Assembly: GCF_001039355.2 (NCBI RefSeq)
Contig: NW_019775702.1
Span: forward strand, 266,147 to 330,146
Source of the DNA: Lingula anatina
Taxonomy: Eukaryota > Brachiopoda > Lingulata > Lingulida > Lingulidae
Reading direction: 5' to 3'
Length of the DNA: 64,000 nt
The notes below the pieces were generated by a model that saw nothing but the letters and a program-made list of their open reading frames with translations, was not told the origin of the DNA and ran no database searches. The translations under genes and the position numbers were made by a program. Shown piece after piece: positions 48,701 to 59,862 of this stretch. Positions within the stretch are counted from its first letter, which is position 1. Every line of letters starts with the position of its first letter.

Positions 48701-51700
48701 ACAGTTCTGATGTACTTCTGTATGTATCTCCACACAAAGTAATGACATTCAAATAATTGCCTCCAAATAATGAACAACCCTTGTTTTCAGCTCAGACTAC
48801 CAGAAGACCAGCCATGGTGAGAGAAGCTCGAGATCTGATGTTTTCAGGGACATGTCCCGTCCCCAAGACCTCCAAACTGGACCAAATGTTCAGAGGTGCA
48901 GGAAAAGTGAGTGCATTGTTTTATATTTCTGTGGGATGGAGATTTTTTACTATTATTTTTTTTCACCAGTGCTATTTATTATTTAGCATTTCCAAACTAC
49001 AGTAGGTGTTGACAAAATTAAATCACATTTTATTTTAGTATCATGTCTGTAGAAAAAACTTCACCTGTTTTCAGTGAGTGGCCCTCAGCCTCATGACACT
49101 GAACCTCCAGATGATGTGTCTGGAGCTAGGAGACCGTCCTCTGTCAGCGCTAGGAAGAGGTTGTCCAGGCTGCCTGGGTTGGGGCACCTGCTGCAGTCCC
49201 CAGAGGACCAGAGAGCCACAGCCAACAACCACTTGGAGGATGTGTTGACAAATGACATACATGCTGCCAGCAATACAGCAGGGGTTGACACCTACTTCAA
49301 AAAAGGGTACTTTTTTTCTTTAAGACAATTTCATGTGGTTACAGTGACATACAAATATGACTAAGGAGGAATGATCGTAGTAGTACTCCAATAAAGTTGT
49401 TACTGAAACTAGGTATTTTAATATCAGAATGGACAGAATCTTTAAAGACACATGAGTAGAGTGAGGGAATTTCTTATAATGCATATAAATCTTTTATACC
49501 AGTTTCTTATACTGTACAAATGAAACCCACATGCCCCTCCCTCTCAATCTCATGGTCAGCAGAAAAAAGACTTAAAACTTTTAAAATTTGTTTGTAAATT
49601 TGTTTTACTAAATATTTTCCCCTCATTCTGTACAGTGCAGAAAGTACTAGTAGGCAGAAATATCTGTGCAAATATCATTTTTAAATTTATAATGTAATGA
49701 ATTTCTGTGGTACATATCTTTAAATTATACTATTTGAAATACTATCATGGTGGCTTTTGGTCAAGTTTAGTGGCAATAATTTGATGCAAGTACTTACTTA
49801 ACAGGCATCCTTAAATTTGTGCCATTAATAAATTCTCAGTGCAAACAAGTTAAAATTATTTTTTTTTTTAATTTGCAAGGTTGAATATGCATTTTGTTAT
49901 GAGAGGCATATGGTTTTGTAGCATTAAAAGTTTTGCTCCTTCCCCTATAGATATAGTGTGTGTGAAAGGCCAGAGCTGATCACTGACCTTAGCGTGGATG
50001 CCTTGGCCACAGAGCTGACTCTGATAGACAAAGAGCTGTTGGTCAGGATACATAGCTCAGAGCTGGTGGATTGTATCTGGACACAGAAGGACAAGGTGCT
50101 CACTTATAATAATAGTGTTTTGTTTACAATGTCCACTTTCTGGTAGATTTTCTTTGGTTTAACATTATTTCCATTTAATATAAGTTTACTTGAAGAAGTT
50201 TTTTCTTTTTTTTTAATGTGTGTGTGTGTGTGTGTATTTATGTGTATGTGTGAATTTGGAGCTTTTCCCCAATTTTTCCTTCATTTTCATAAAGATAAAA
50301 GTGATCATGTTTGTTCTCAATTCCAGTACGTCCGTGCCCCCAATGTGATGATGGCAATTGCCTTCTTTGACCGTGTGGCAAATTTGGTGGCAACTGAAGT
50401 GTTACTCCCAGACACTCCCGAGGAGAGGGCAAGAATTATTGTGAAGTTTATCCTGGTAAGATTTTTTGAAGATACAGAATTCTCAAGGGTTGATTATGTT
50501 TATTCTGTCATTACCACTATGTAATATCAGTACTAGCTAGTTTTTTTTTTTCTTTTAATTTCCATCAGAAATCCTCTCATCATCATTAGCTAAATGGCAT
50601 CTCAGTTCTAAATCTGTACTCCCCCCCCCCCCCCCTGCCTGTAATAAAAAAGAGAATAGGAAAAAAATATAACTTGAAATTTGACATCCAAACAATTACA
50701 ACCCAAAAAGAGCTGTTCAGAGGCAGTATTGGTTCTGATTTTGTAATTTTAGGTTGCAGACAGGTTGAGGCACATGAAGAATTTCAACTCTTTACGTGCC
50801 ATTCTTGGAGGCCTTCAACTTACACCCATCTACAGGCTGACAGACACTTGGAATAGTGTCAAAGAAAAATTCTCCAGGAAATATAAGTATGTAAACATGT
50901 AATAAAAACTTTGCAGAATGATTGATATTTCTATGTAAGATTAAAATCATTTTCCATTAAAGGGATAATAACTCTTCATGTGATATCTATATTTCATAAT
51001 AAAAACATTGTGAACAACTCATAGAAATATAATATATTCTGTTTTACCACAAAAACGGCAGTTATAGCTATTACATCCATCTCAGATATTCTGATATCTA
51101 AGTTTGTCTTCAGATCACGTGACCTCCATTGATGGCTGTACTCAGTTATAATCTCTTAAGAGATTTTATCAAAAACCAAACTTTTTAGAAAAAAACCAGG
51201 GACTAACTTTGAATGTAAAAATAGATTCATTAACCATGGTAAGTTAGGGAAAATTGTTGTTTACTCCAGGAAAATTAATTTTTTGGCCAAAAGGAAGAGT
51301 TATTATCCCTTTAGTTGCAGTCTAGTTATTTAGTGATAATGAAAAATATAACATTCTTGGACCTGAGGAAACAGAAATCATCTAATGAAAAAGTGTGTAT
51401 CAAATGAAAGTGTTGTAAGTGTGACGGCATCGTTTCTTTGCAGGATTTACCAAGACTTGTCCGAGTTGATGTCCCATGAGAAGAACCACTGCCGTTACCG
51501 TGCCGCCCTAGAGAAGGCGTTACACAAGCCACCCTGTCTTCCTTTTATTGGTGTGTTTTTACAGACTGTGCTAGCAGTGGACACAGCACGCCGTGTGGCA
51601 GGCAGAAAACAAAAACAAGTCAGTGACTTTATAAGACATCAGCATTTACATTTTGGTATGACCCACATAAACGTATTGTAGTTTATGTGCTAGTATTTCC

Positions 51701-52073
51701 TAAATGCAATCTACAGAAAGTTTTGTTATCTTAATGGAAACAATTATAAAATTTTAAGTCCTTAAAGGTGATCTTGATTTGTCATCCCTTACAGAAATCC
51801 AGGCAGCAGCATGGCGCAGAGAGACATCCCCACAGGCGCAGGTCTGGGTTCGGCAGTCTGTCACCACAGGAAGAGGAGAGTGACAGAGAGAAACTGCCAC
51901 ACTTGGATCCAAAGAAAACTTTATTCAAGTATCAGATGAGTGCAATACAATACACCTTCCCCAGTAACCAAAGCGTGCGCAGGTTTCTGCTGAAAGCCCA
52001 GTATAACACGGATGATGTCAACTACCAAGTCTCCTGTCAGAAGGAGTCGCGCAAAACCACCTCCGTGTGTTGA
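45238..52073 (+). CDS. RasGEF (CDC25-homology) domain protein with PH-like N-terminus
   Basis: Probable exchange factor for a Ras-family GTPase. Ten exons join in phase: 45238-46562, 47099-47213, 47651-47748, 48791-48906, 49075-49306, 49951-50095, 50327-50455, 50753-50886, 51444-51618, 51795-52073; 915 aa. Residues 1 to about 160 (SLWHFKPGVMYRLLKSPEYV onward) look like a PH-type beta-sandwich ending in a helix (SERIWKSWVQDVAVLNRQQ). An acidic Ser stretch (SSESSDEDEEEP) and a long, likely disordered middle follow. The RasGEF core, about 632-823, shows LATELTLIDKELLVRI, VRAPNVMMAIAFFDRVANLV, VADRLRHMKNFNSLRAILGG and KPPCLPFIGVFLQTV, as in CDC25 domains. I see no obvious REM module. The intron after 47213 appears to use a GC donor. 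A 5' noncoding exon ends near 44706 and splices to 45173. I could not match the N-terminus to a named vertebrate RasGEF. Confidence 0.82.
47236..47278. repeat. G-rich run (GGT then poly-G)
   Basis: GGTGGTGGTGGGGGTGG followed by about 14 G, just after the GC-type donor of the RasGEF gene. It could form a G-quadruplex in the pre-mRNA. Confidence 0.85.
50957..51314. mobile_element. piggyBac-like MITE, copy 2
   Basis: The 350-bp element 50961-51310 starts AGGGATAATAACTCTT and ends AAGAGTTATTATCCCT, flanked by TTAA on the left (50957-50960) and TTAG on the right (51311-51314, one change). Internally it is the reverse complement of 4938-5273: TAATCTCTTAAGAGATT, a GTCTTCAGATCACGTGACCT block and a GGTAAAACAGAATATATTAT block occur in both in opposite order. 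It lies in RasGEF intron 8. Confidence 0.9.
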
Positions 52074-52664
52074 CACCAACTCCCACAAACTGGAATGTTA
52101 CATAGGAGCATATTGATTTGCAAGTCAAATTGTTTCATCAAAAACTTTCGGAAAATTTGTTCTTTAATACAAATGAGATTTTTAATTTTGTGCCAAAATA
52201 TTTGAACATTTCAAGTGCCATTTAGAAGAGTACCTTTTTTTGTCTTTAACTTTCTTTTGCTAAAAATGAACTGGTTATAAGTTAAGGTACTACGAGAAAA
52301 AATTAATGCTTTAAAGAAAAAACCAATTCTTTATTGTTTTAAATAAATCAAAAAGTGCCAAGTGTTCAATTTACATGTATTCAAAGCTTTTCACTATACA
52401 CAACCTGAACGATTATTTTCAATTATTTATAAATAAAATAAAATGTTTTCTGCGCATCTTTTCCTTCCACTTTCAACATCAATATAAACCACATATAAAA
52501 TTTTAACATTTGGGAAGTATTCATCTGACTAGATCTGCATTTAAGCAAAAAAAATAATAATTAAAGCAATCCATATGCACAAATAACGGTGACAAACGGG
52601 GTATGGTGAATAAAAGAGAGCTAATGCTCACAAACAATAAGGTAACAAATGGCTGTTATCAAGA
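52074..52664. other. Convergent 3' ends of the RasGEF and zinc-finger genes
   Basis: 591 bp separate the two stop codons. AATAAA on the plus strand (52342) and on the minus strand (TTTATT at 52330) lie within 20 bp of each other, so the 3' UTRs may abut or overlap. No gene is present. Confidence 0.55.
52330..52347. terminator. Back-to-back polyadenylation signals
   Basis: TTTATT at 52330-52335 is AATAAA for the minus-strand zinc-finger gene. AATAAA at 52342-52347 serves the plus-strand RasGEF gene. Other AT-rich variants exist nearby, so use is not proven. Confidence 0.4.
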
Positions 52665-54857
52665 CTAGAAATGAATAACATGAGCTGAGAATTCCCTTGC
52701 ATCTCTACAAATACGCCCACACAAATTGCACTGCCATGCATTGTTCAAGTTGTGCAAACCCATATGCAAATAGTATAGAGTTTTCTCTGCAAACACAATC
52801 TTGCAGTGTCTGCACATTTTCAAAGACTCCCGATTCTCCAACACAAAGTCTACAATACTGGAGGTTTCCCCACTGGTGCTGGGACTAGCCTCACCATGCG
52901 TGGTGTCTGGGTTCATCTGCGCTGTCTCGGACAGTGGTGTAGAGCAGTCTGACCTGGCTGATCTGGTTGCTGGAACATGGACGGAGGAAGGGGTGTGGCT
53001 TTTTTCATACGTATGAGCAGACTTGTTGCTGGCCGAGGGCACCAGGCTGAGAGCCCTGCTGTGATGTGCAAAATTCACCGGTTCCGAAAAAGCAGGATGG
53101 CTCTGCAAGGAAGCAGGGCATTTTGGGGGCACTGCCTTGTGTGGGGATGACACTTTACGCAGGCTCGCTCCTACTGACATGTCTTCCACCATACTGGCAG
53201 ATGCTGGCCTGGTCCTCTTTATATGCAGTGGTAAAGCATCCCCAGCAATGCTAGCAGAGGCAGCCCTGAGCCTCTTCACCTGTGGTTGCATGGGCTCTTT
53301 GCTATTCCACAGACTGTGACCCTCGCCTCGCTGGCGTCTCTCCTTCTCCACATCCTCCATGTCGTGGTGTGCATGTGTCATCATGTGCATTGCAAGTGCG
53401 TCCAAGGAGGTGAAAATCATGCCACACTGCCCACACACCTGCATGTTGCCTCGATGCATGTCTGCACGCTGTTGTGACACTGTCCCTGGGGCAGCGAACT
53501 CATCATTCATCTTGGTCAAACTATTGTAGCCTGCTGAGCTCCCTCCAGCCAAGTAACTGATGCTGGAGGAAGAGGAGGAGGACCTGGGGCTGGACTTGAT
53601 GTCACCAGAGTACATGTCCTCAGAGTGGTCTGTCATCACATGCATGGCCAGGGAATCCTTGCAATCAAACCTCCCAGCACAAAACTTACAGTACAGCTCA
53701 TCCTGCAGTCTCAGCAACAGGGGCACCTGCTGGTCTACCTCACCCTGGCTGGCTGTGGTGACTGGAATGGTCAGCGAGGTGGACTGGGCAGTTGAAATCT
53801 TTTCCTCAACTGCCTCTGGTTCTTTGCCCTTCTGGCCAGGTTGGCTGTTTGGTGCCTTGTGCTCAAACATATGTAACATAAGGGCGTCCAAGTCCTTCAA
53901 TTTTTCTCCACAAGTCTTACAGATCATTGGTTGACCCCCTCTCTTTCCTGTGTCTACAGCAGGTGCAGGAGGCACATGTTTGTTTTGTAAATGTGCCTCA
54001 AACTCCTGCACAGTTTTCAGCAGAACAGGGGTAGGCTCACATATAGGGCAGCATATGGAGGTGGGGGCCTTTCTGCTGCCTACACACGACTCTTCCTGCG
54101 CCCGCTGTAACTGGTGCATGGCATAGCTGTCACGGTTTGGAAAGATGACGCGACATTCTGCGCACACAAACACATCTGCCAGCTTTTTCTTCATCTCCAT
54201 GTGACGTGGGCCACTGAAGTGAGCCTGCAGAGCTCGCCTACCAATGAACTGTAACCCACAGAATTTACAGAAGTAATTATTGACTTCAGCCACAGCATGC
54301 ATACACATGTGGTAGATGAAAGCCTTGCTGTCTGAAAACCTCTGCTGGCATACTGGGCAGTACATGACCACATGGCACTCACTACTCAGATTTTTTTCTC
54401 CGTGTATGGAGGAGAGGTGGAGCAGGCCCTGGTAAGCCACGCTCTGCTCTGGGTTGGGTGTGCTGGCCACAAATGTGACATCACAGGCATAACAGACCAG
54501 GGAAGAGTTAAAGTGCAGCAGCCGGTGTGTCTGCAAGCAGTCAAAGTCCTCTAGCTCCAGCATACAGATGTCGCACACTGGCTGTGGGTGAATGTGCAAG
54601 TTGGCATGGTTCTGGTGCACATCTGGCTCCGAGGTCTCAAACCTACAGGTGTGGCAGGTATAGGGCAGGTCTGAGGGGGGTCGCACCACCTTACTGCTAC
54701 TGGGGGCCAACGACAGGATCAAGGAGGGGCCACTGTGTGCTGGGGTGTGGTCACTGAGTGGTGTGGATACTTGGTCATTATCTTCATACTGCCCACACTG
54801 ACCAGAGTAATAGTCATCCTCGGGCTCCTGCTTGATGGTCACCGTCACATCTTCCAT
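52665..54857 (-). CDS. Multi-C2H2 zinc-finger protein with Ikaros/Hunchback-like C-terminal fingers
   Basis: A nuclear DNA-binding protein by family. One large exon (acceptor at 54908) encodes all 730 aa. Residues 8-11 (IKQE, within TIKQEPEDD) are a SUMOylation consensus. About a dozen C2H2 or degenerate fingers follow, starting near residue 67: YTCHTCRFET, VCDICMLELEDF, YCPVCQQRFSDSKAF, FCKFCGLQFIGRRAL, VCAECRVIFPNRDSY, ICKTCGEKLKDLDAL, YCKFCAGRFDCKDSL and VCGQCGMIFTSLDAL. The last two, CRHCKIVFAEKTLYYLHMGL and QCNLCGRICRDAREFSAHV, have the layout of the Ikaros/Hunchback dimerisation fingers (F-x(5)-Y-x-x-HMG). Linkers are rich in Ser/Pro. A 5' noncoding exon at 56285-56240 joins in the same frame with a stop upstream, so the ATG at 54857 is the first usable start. 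The exact family member is unknown to me. Confidence 0.88.
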   Translation of the reverse strand: MEDVTVTIKQEPEDDYYSGQCGQYEDNDQVSTPLSDHTPAHSGPSLILSLAPSSSKVVRPPSDLPYTCHTCRFETSEPDVHQNHANLHIHPQPVCDICMLELEDFDCLQTHRLLHFNSSLVCYACDVTFVASTPNPEQSVAYQGLLHLSSIHGEKNLSSECHVVMYCPVCQQRFSDSKAFIYHMCMHAVAEVNNYFCKFCGLQFIGRRALQAHFSGPRHMEMKKKLADVFVCAECRVIFPNRDSYAMHQLQRAQEESCVGSRKAPTSICCPICEPTPVLLKTVQEFEAHLQNKHVPPAPAVDTGKRGGQPMICKTCGEKLKDLDALMLHMFEHKAPNSQPGQKGKEPEAVEEKISTAQSTSLTIPVTTASQGEVDQQVPLLLRLQDELYCKFCAGRFDCKDSLAMHVMTDHSEDMYSGDIKSSPRSSSSSSSISYLAGGSSAGYNSLTKMNDEFAAPGTVSQQRADMHRGNMQVCGQCGMIFTSLDALAMHMMTHAHHDMEDVEKERRQRGEGHSLWNSKEPMQPQVKRLRAASASIAGDALPLHIKRTRPASASMVEDMSVGASLRKVSSPHKAVPPKCPASLQSHPAFSEPVNFAHHSRALSLVPSASNKSAHTYEKSHTPSSVHVPATRSARSDCSTPLSETAQMNPDTTHGEASPSTSGETSSIVDFVLENRESLKMCRHCKIVFAEKTLYYLHMGLHNLNNAWQCNLCGRICRDAREFSAHVIHF

Positions 54858-56239
54858 ATTAATGCTGTCAATCTTGTTAGTATCTGCAGCAATGGGGGAC
54901 CACAGACCTGTAAGACATCAACCATTATTTTCAATTAAATATACCAGTAAAGATATGTTTACAGTATCTCCAGTCCTCACTTGCCTACAGTAAACAAATT
55001 AAAGACCTTAAAGCACAAAAGAAAAAGAAAAAGCTATCATTGTCAAAAAAAAAAAAAAAAAAAATTGCACCATGATAGATTTAAAATCTGGCAGCTACAG
55101 TGTTGGTGTGGTACTTTTATGCCTTATCTAAGGTTCCCTTCTAACAATGTATGCATATCTTATAATTGTCTTGGTAATAAAAAGCATAGCCCTATAAAAA
55201 GGTCAAATCTAAGGTTAGAGTTACACAGCTTAGTACAATGCACCCATTATGTACACATTCTAAACAATATCCACTTTGCCTGCACAACCTGTAATAAATG
55301 AATAAATGAGAATACTAACACTGTTCACTGCATAAAAAATCAATGTTATCAGTTGCCTGCTTGATTAAATTTCATTTCAAGACTATAATCCAAAATTCAG
55401 CAATACTTAAAATGCCCAAAAATTAACGACATTTTCCCCAAAAATAACAAGTAAAAGAAAGAGGAATGATGCAAAAAAAAAAAAGATAATGCAATTACCA
55501 CACAATATGCATTATACATAATTATTACATTGTTCCAAGATATTTGATACAGCTTGTACACTATCTGTTATGACTGCATGACTGTTATGTGCAAACCAGT
55601 CAAACAAAACCTTTGGCATAGAGAGTTTCAATTGATTTCTGGTTCTGGCTGTTCTACTGTTGTCCATTTGTTGGAGTTAACATTTGAAATATTCATGGTG
55701 AACTGCTGAAATATCAATACTGATACTGTAATTTTGCAACATATGCCACATAAACTGGTGATTGAAAATATGAACGATTTGTTTTCACTGCATTTTGCAT
55801 ATTTAAAACCCCCTGAAAATAAGATAATGCATGCACCAACTTCTATAAAATGTTACTTTTCATTGTGTTCAATCTTTTAATTACCTTTGACGTAAAACTG
55901 AACAAATAAGTTTTTTTTTCACTACTTGAGGTTAAAGGAGAAATTGTATTATAATTGAAAATTTGACAATTAAAGTAATATGATTGACTGATGTTATAAG
56001 TATAAAAACCAAAAACATGCATGTATATTAAGAATATTTAAGATGTTTAAACATATTTTAAATCTTGACTCCAAATTTAGGAAAAAAAACATTTGAAATG
56101 CAGCTGGGACATTTGGCATAGTCAAGAGTTTTTTTGTTTTTTTTTTCTTAACTGAATGCCGTATACATTTGCAGTTATACTTTCCCAAAACAGACATGAC
56201 AAATATCTTCATCACATTATAAAATAAAGATATACATAC

Positions 56240-56285
56240 CAATAAATTCTGTAGCGTGGTCTTCTTACAACTTGGCTAACCACAT
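56240..56285 (-). other. 5' noncoding exon of the zinc-finger gene with a short uORF
   Basis: A 46-nt segment lies between a CAG acceptor (56286-56288) and a GTATGT donor (56239-56234). It begins ATGTGGTTAGCC and encodes a 6-residue uORF (MWLAKL) ending at TAA, 56267-56265. Joined to the main exon at 54907 it leaves no in-frame ATG before 54857. The splice sites are good, but the exon is predicted only. Confidence 0.5.
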
Positions 56286-56635
56286 CTGAAATGGAATGTC
56301 CCTTATTACATTCATTGTATCATCAATAGATAATCTAAGTGACAAAACACCCAGCTGCAAGGAACTTGGTCTTCCAGTGCTGAATATAATGATGTGAAAG
56401 GAAGCCAACACTATGCATAATTTAAAATTCACGTTCAATTGCGTTCTCAAAAGGCAGAATATGCAGCACACAGAATTGAACAAATAATCAAATATTCATG
56501 GTTTAGTCTAAATAAATGATGATATGCTATAAATATGCAGTGGATAATGCTTTGTAATATGTGGCTGGATCAATACACAAAAGGAACAGACAACCATCAT
56601 TGCTGAACAGCAGTGTTCTCATGGAGTGAATGGGT

Positions 56636-56712
56636 AAAAGAGGGAAGGAGGGGGGTATCAGAGATTGGGGGGGGGGGAGGGGGGGTCATATGGAGGGTGA
56701 GGGAAGAGGGCA
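56636..56712 (+). repeat. G-rich purine tract with quadruplex potential
   Basis: Several G runs (GGGAAGGAGGGGGG, a run of 12 G, AGGGGGGG, GGAGGGTGAGGG) occur within 77 bp on the plus strand, in the region upstream of the zinc-finger gene. Confidence 0.8.
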
Positions 56713-58959
56713 TGGAAAAGCACTGAAAATTCCAGTTTGGAGTAATACAATATTTAGAGAAAAAGCTGAACATATACTATACCAGTACATAGTGATAGGT
56801 AATGTATTTGCAATAAATCCCAAAAGCATTCAGCATGTCCTTTTTTTCTAAAAAAAATTTTTTTCTGTTGTACATATATTTTCTTGTAGCAATCTTTTTT
56901 TTATTATTATTTTGTAAAAAGCATTAAAATGCCAATGCCTCAGAGTAGCTACATGAATAATCTGCTTTCACATTTGTATTCATACATGTTACACAAGACT
57001 TTCAGATTTTATTTCAACTGACATATTCCTCATTTCCACACTGTCACACTAATGGCCAGTAGCAATCAACTTAAACCTAGATAACATTAGCCAAAGGTGC
57101 CATTTCAGAAGATTACACACAGCCACTGTCCACCCACACACAGATGCTCACGCACAGATGCACATGACTTTATGTGCAGCGCTCGGACATCACATGGCAA
57201 ATGTAACCTAATACAAATATCACAATTACTTTGTTAAAAGCAGATAACTTATTTCCCACCATTTCGTGTATCTTTCAATTTGCTAAGAGGTTATCCACTA
57301 TTTATGCACTCCAACCAATTCTTTGACGTAAAGGTTAACAACAATGATTGCCTCCATAGAGGGGGCAAGTAGGCAAATCTACAATAGAGAAACCAGTCCT
57401 GAACAGACATGGTGGACTGAACTTTCAATTTAAATAAGGCTATGGACACTACATGATGTTATACAAGATTAAAAAAGGTACAAGAATCTGACAATGACCA
57501 CACTCTCCTCAAAAAGCTATGAAACGTACCTGAATTTTTATTTTTGGTTAAATATGCACAGTCAAAGTGAATTTTTATCACACTCATAAGTTTCTTTATT
57601 TTTTGTAAATTCCTTAAAACATAGTAGCTTTACTATACTGTTGGTGATATTGTCTAATACCAATTGACACTACAGCTGTCAATATAATATTGTTATTTGA
57701 GATAATTTAAATGAAACCTGCATGACATATATATTCATGCAATGACATCGTTAATTACGTGTACCTGACATCTAGGCACTCTTGATTGCTTAATGAATAT
57801 AAAAACCACAAAAACCTTGATATGTACTAGTGCATGTACTACAAATGTAGAAAGGTTTGTTTTGCATTTGACATGTGAAGTTCTTTGCCACTTAAACCCA
57901 ACCAAATCCCATCATATAGTTTTCAAATAACATAACCTAAAGTAATACCAAAGGCTGTTGTCCCAAACTTCCCAAAAAATGATGTAAAGGAATACTTTCT
58001 CTTCTCTGTCTGTGCATTATATAACCTTCCGTGTGACTGAATTGCACAATACACCACAATACAGCGCAACACAGTGCAATACACTGGAAAAAACAATTCC
58101 AGTTGCAATTACTCAAAAGAAATCAAAGTACGGTGATATAAAAGGAAACTACATTACTAGGTAATTAATGTCGTGGATATTACTTAACAAATTGGCAAGA
58201 CTTTTATATCATCGGGTCGGCAGCCATGTTGACGCGTGGCTTTTGTTGGAAATATTACCAGCCAAGAGCCAGCTGACCTGACAATGAAAAAATGGTGCTG
58301 ATATGTTAAGTTGTATCAATGATATTAAGTACTAAGTAATATATTTTGTACTAAGTAATATATTTTGCTTTTATATCACCCTATTTTGTTTGAAATTACC
58401 CTTCCCTGTGTTTACTTGCAACTGGACTTGTTTTTTCAAGTGTATTGTGCTGTATTGTGGTGTTTTACGCAATTCAGTCACACCCTATAACCTTCTACTG
58501 TTTCTCTCAAGTCTTTTTTAAATGTTTACTTTTTTGCATGTGCAGCACCAATTCATCATACATTATTATGTAATTTGCCAGTCTTTAACGAACTGGAGAG
58601 GTGGATAAATAGGTCTAGTTTACAACCAAAGAAGGTTTAGAAGTTTTAGACTGTGCTCAAAACAAAAGTTATCATACTAGCAGGAACAACATATCTCAGT
58701 GGGGTATCTCGCTAAGGTGCTGACAATGTAATCTGCTAAATTGTCTGGTACACCCCCTCGCAAAGCAAAATGAACAACATCATGAATGACAAAGTTTTCC
58801 AGACCTTACCCAAGTAATTTAAGTTCTAAAAAGATGGCAAAGGGCAGCAAGACAAAATACATGGGAAGTGAAAGAACAAAGATTTTTAATCATCATGTCA
58901 GATTATTGGGATGTGCTTTGTATCAGTTTGTATTTCTTGTACTGCATGCATCTGTGGAC

Positions 58960-58966
58960 AAAAAAA

Positions 58967-59044
<78 letters not shown>
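58960..59044. repeat. A25-(TA)14-T32 palindromic simple repeat
   Basis: A poly-A run leads into TA repeats and then a poly-T run, so the whole 85 bp is nearly self-complementary. It is a simple-sequence hairpin, prone to slippage and assembly error. Confidence 0.95.
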
Positions 59045-59049
<5 letters not shown>

Positions 59050-59862
59050 GTCTATTTCACATGCATATTAAAATATAAAAATTGACAAACATGGAATCAC
59101 TGAAATTTGAATAGCTTTTGATCTAAATGAGATGGCTAAAAAATTACACAAAATCAGATACATTTTCCGAGTATGTACAGGTAGATGTAGCTATCATTGT
59201 CTTACTAGTACATGAAATTGTTCATTCTCACGTCTCTAGCCCTACAATTAAGAGGGGGTTGTGATCCTACAATGTACCACTGTACCAAAGCAGCGACCCA
59301 GAAAATTTTACCGAGAATTTTGACTGACTTAGTTCGTAAAGCTAGCATGCACGCTCCGCTGTCCTCTTGATCCGTCTAGTATGCGAAAAATAGCTCATTG
59401 TGCCATTAACCGAGGAAGAGGTGACAGAGGTGAAGAGCTCCCAAGTAAAACAAAGTGAAAGTTGTCTTGAGCATACAGTACCTGTGTTGCAACATGCATA
59501 TGACCGCAGCAAGGCTTGACAAGGTCATTTGTGCATGGATTGATGGAGAAAACTACTGCACAAAACCACCGGCTGTTAGATCATCGATGAGATGGTTACA
59601 GCTTGAATTTACTTGAAAGAATGAAACGATGTCATTCAGCAGCATGAGCATATGGCAATCAAAACTAGCATATGCTATTTTAACAAATTGCATAAATGAT
59701 TTCATATGAATAATATTTTTTATATTACAGTGCAGTCTTGTATTTTTCATGATATAAATCTGTGTGACACAACAAAGAGACAAGTGTGTCGTTTACTCCG
59801 TGGCTGCAACGACCTAGTTTCGAAAAGCAGATGTACGAAAGTTGTTATTACACAGGCTAGCT

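Larger units (their letters stand above)
54908..59862. other. Upstream region of the zinc-finger gene
   Basis: About 5 kb without a supported coding gene apart from the 46-nt noncoding exon. It contains a G-rich tract (56636-56710), a large A/TA/T palindrome (58960-59044) and a CpG-bearing segment near 58215-58240. A minus-strand donor-like CAG/GTACTG at about 59483 could end the first noncoding exon of the zinc-finger gene. Confidence 0.5.
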
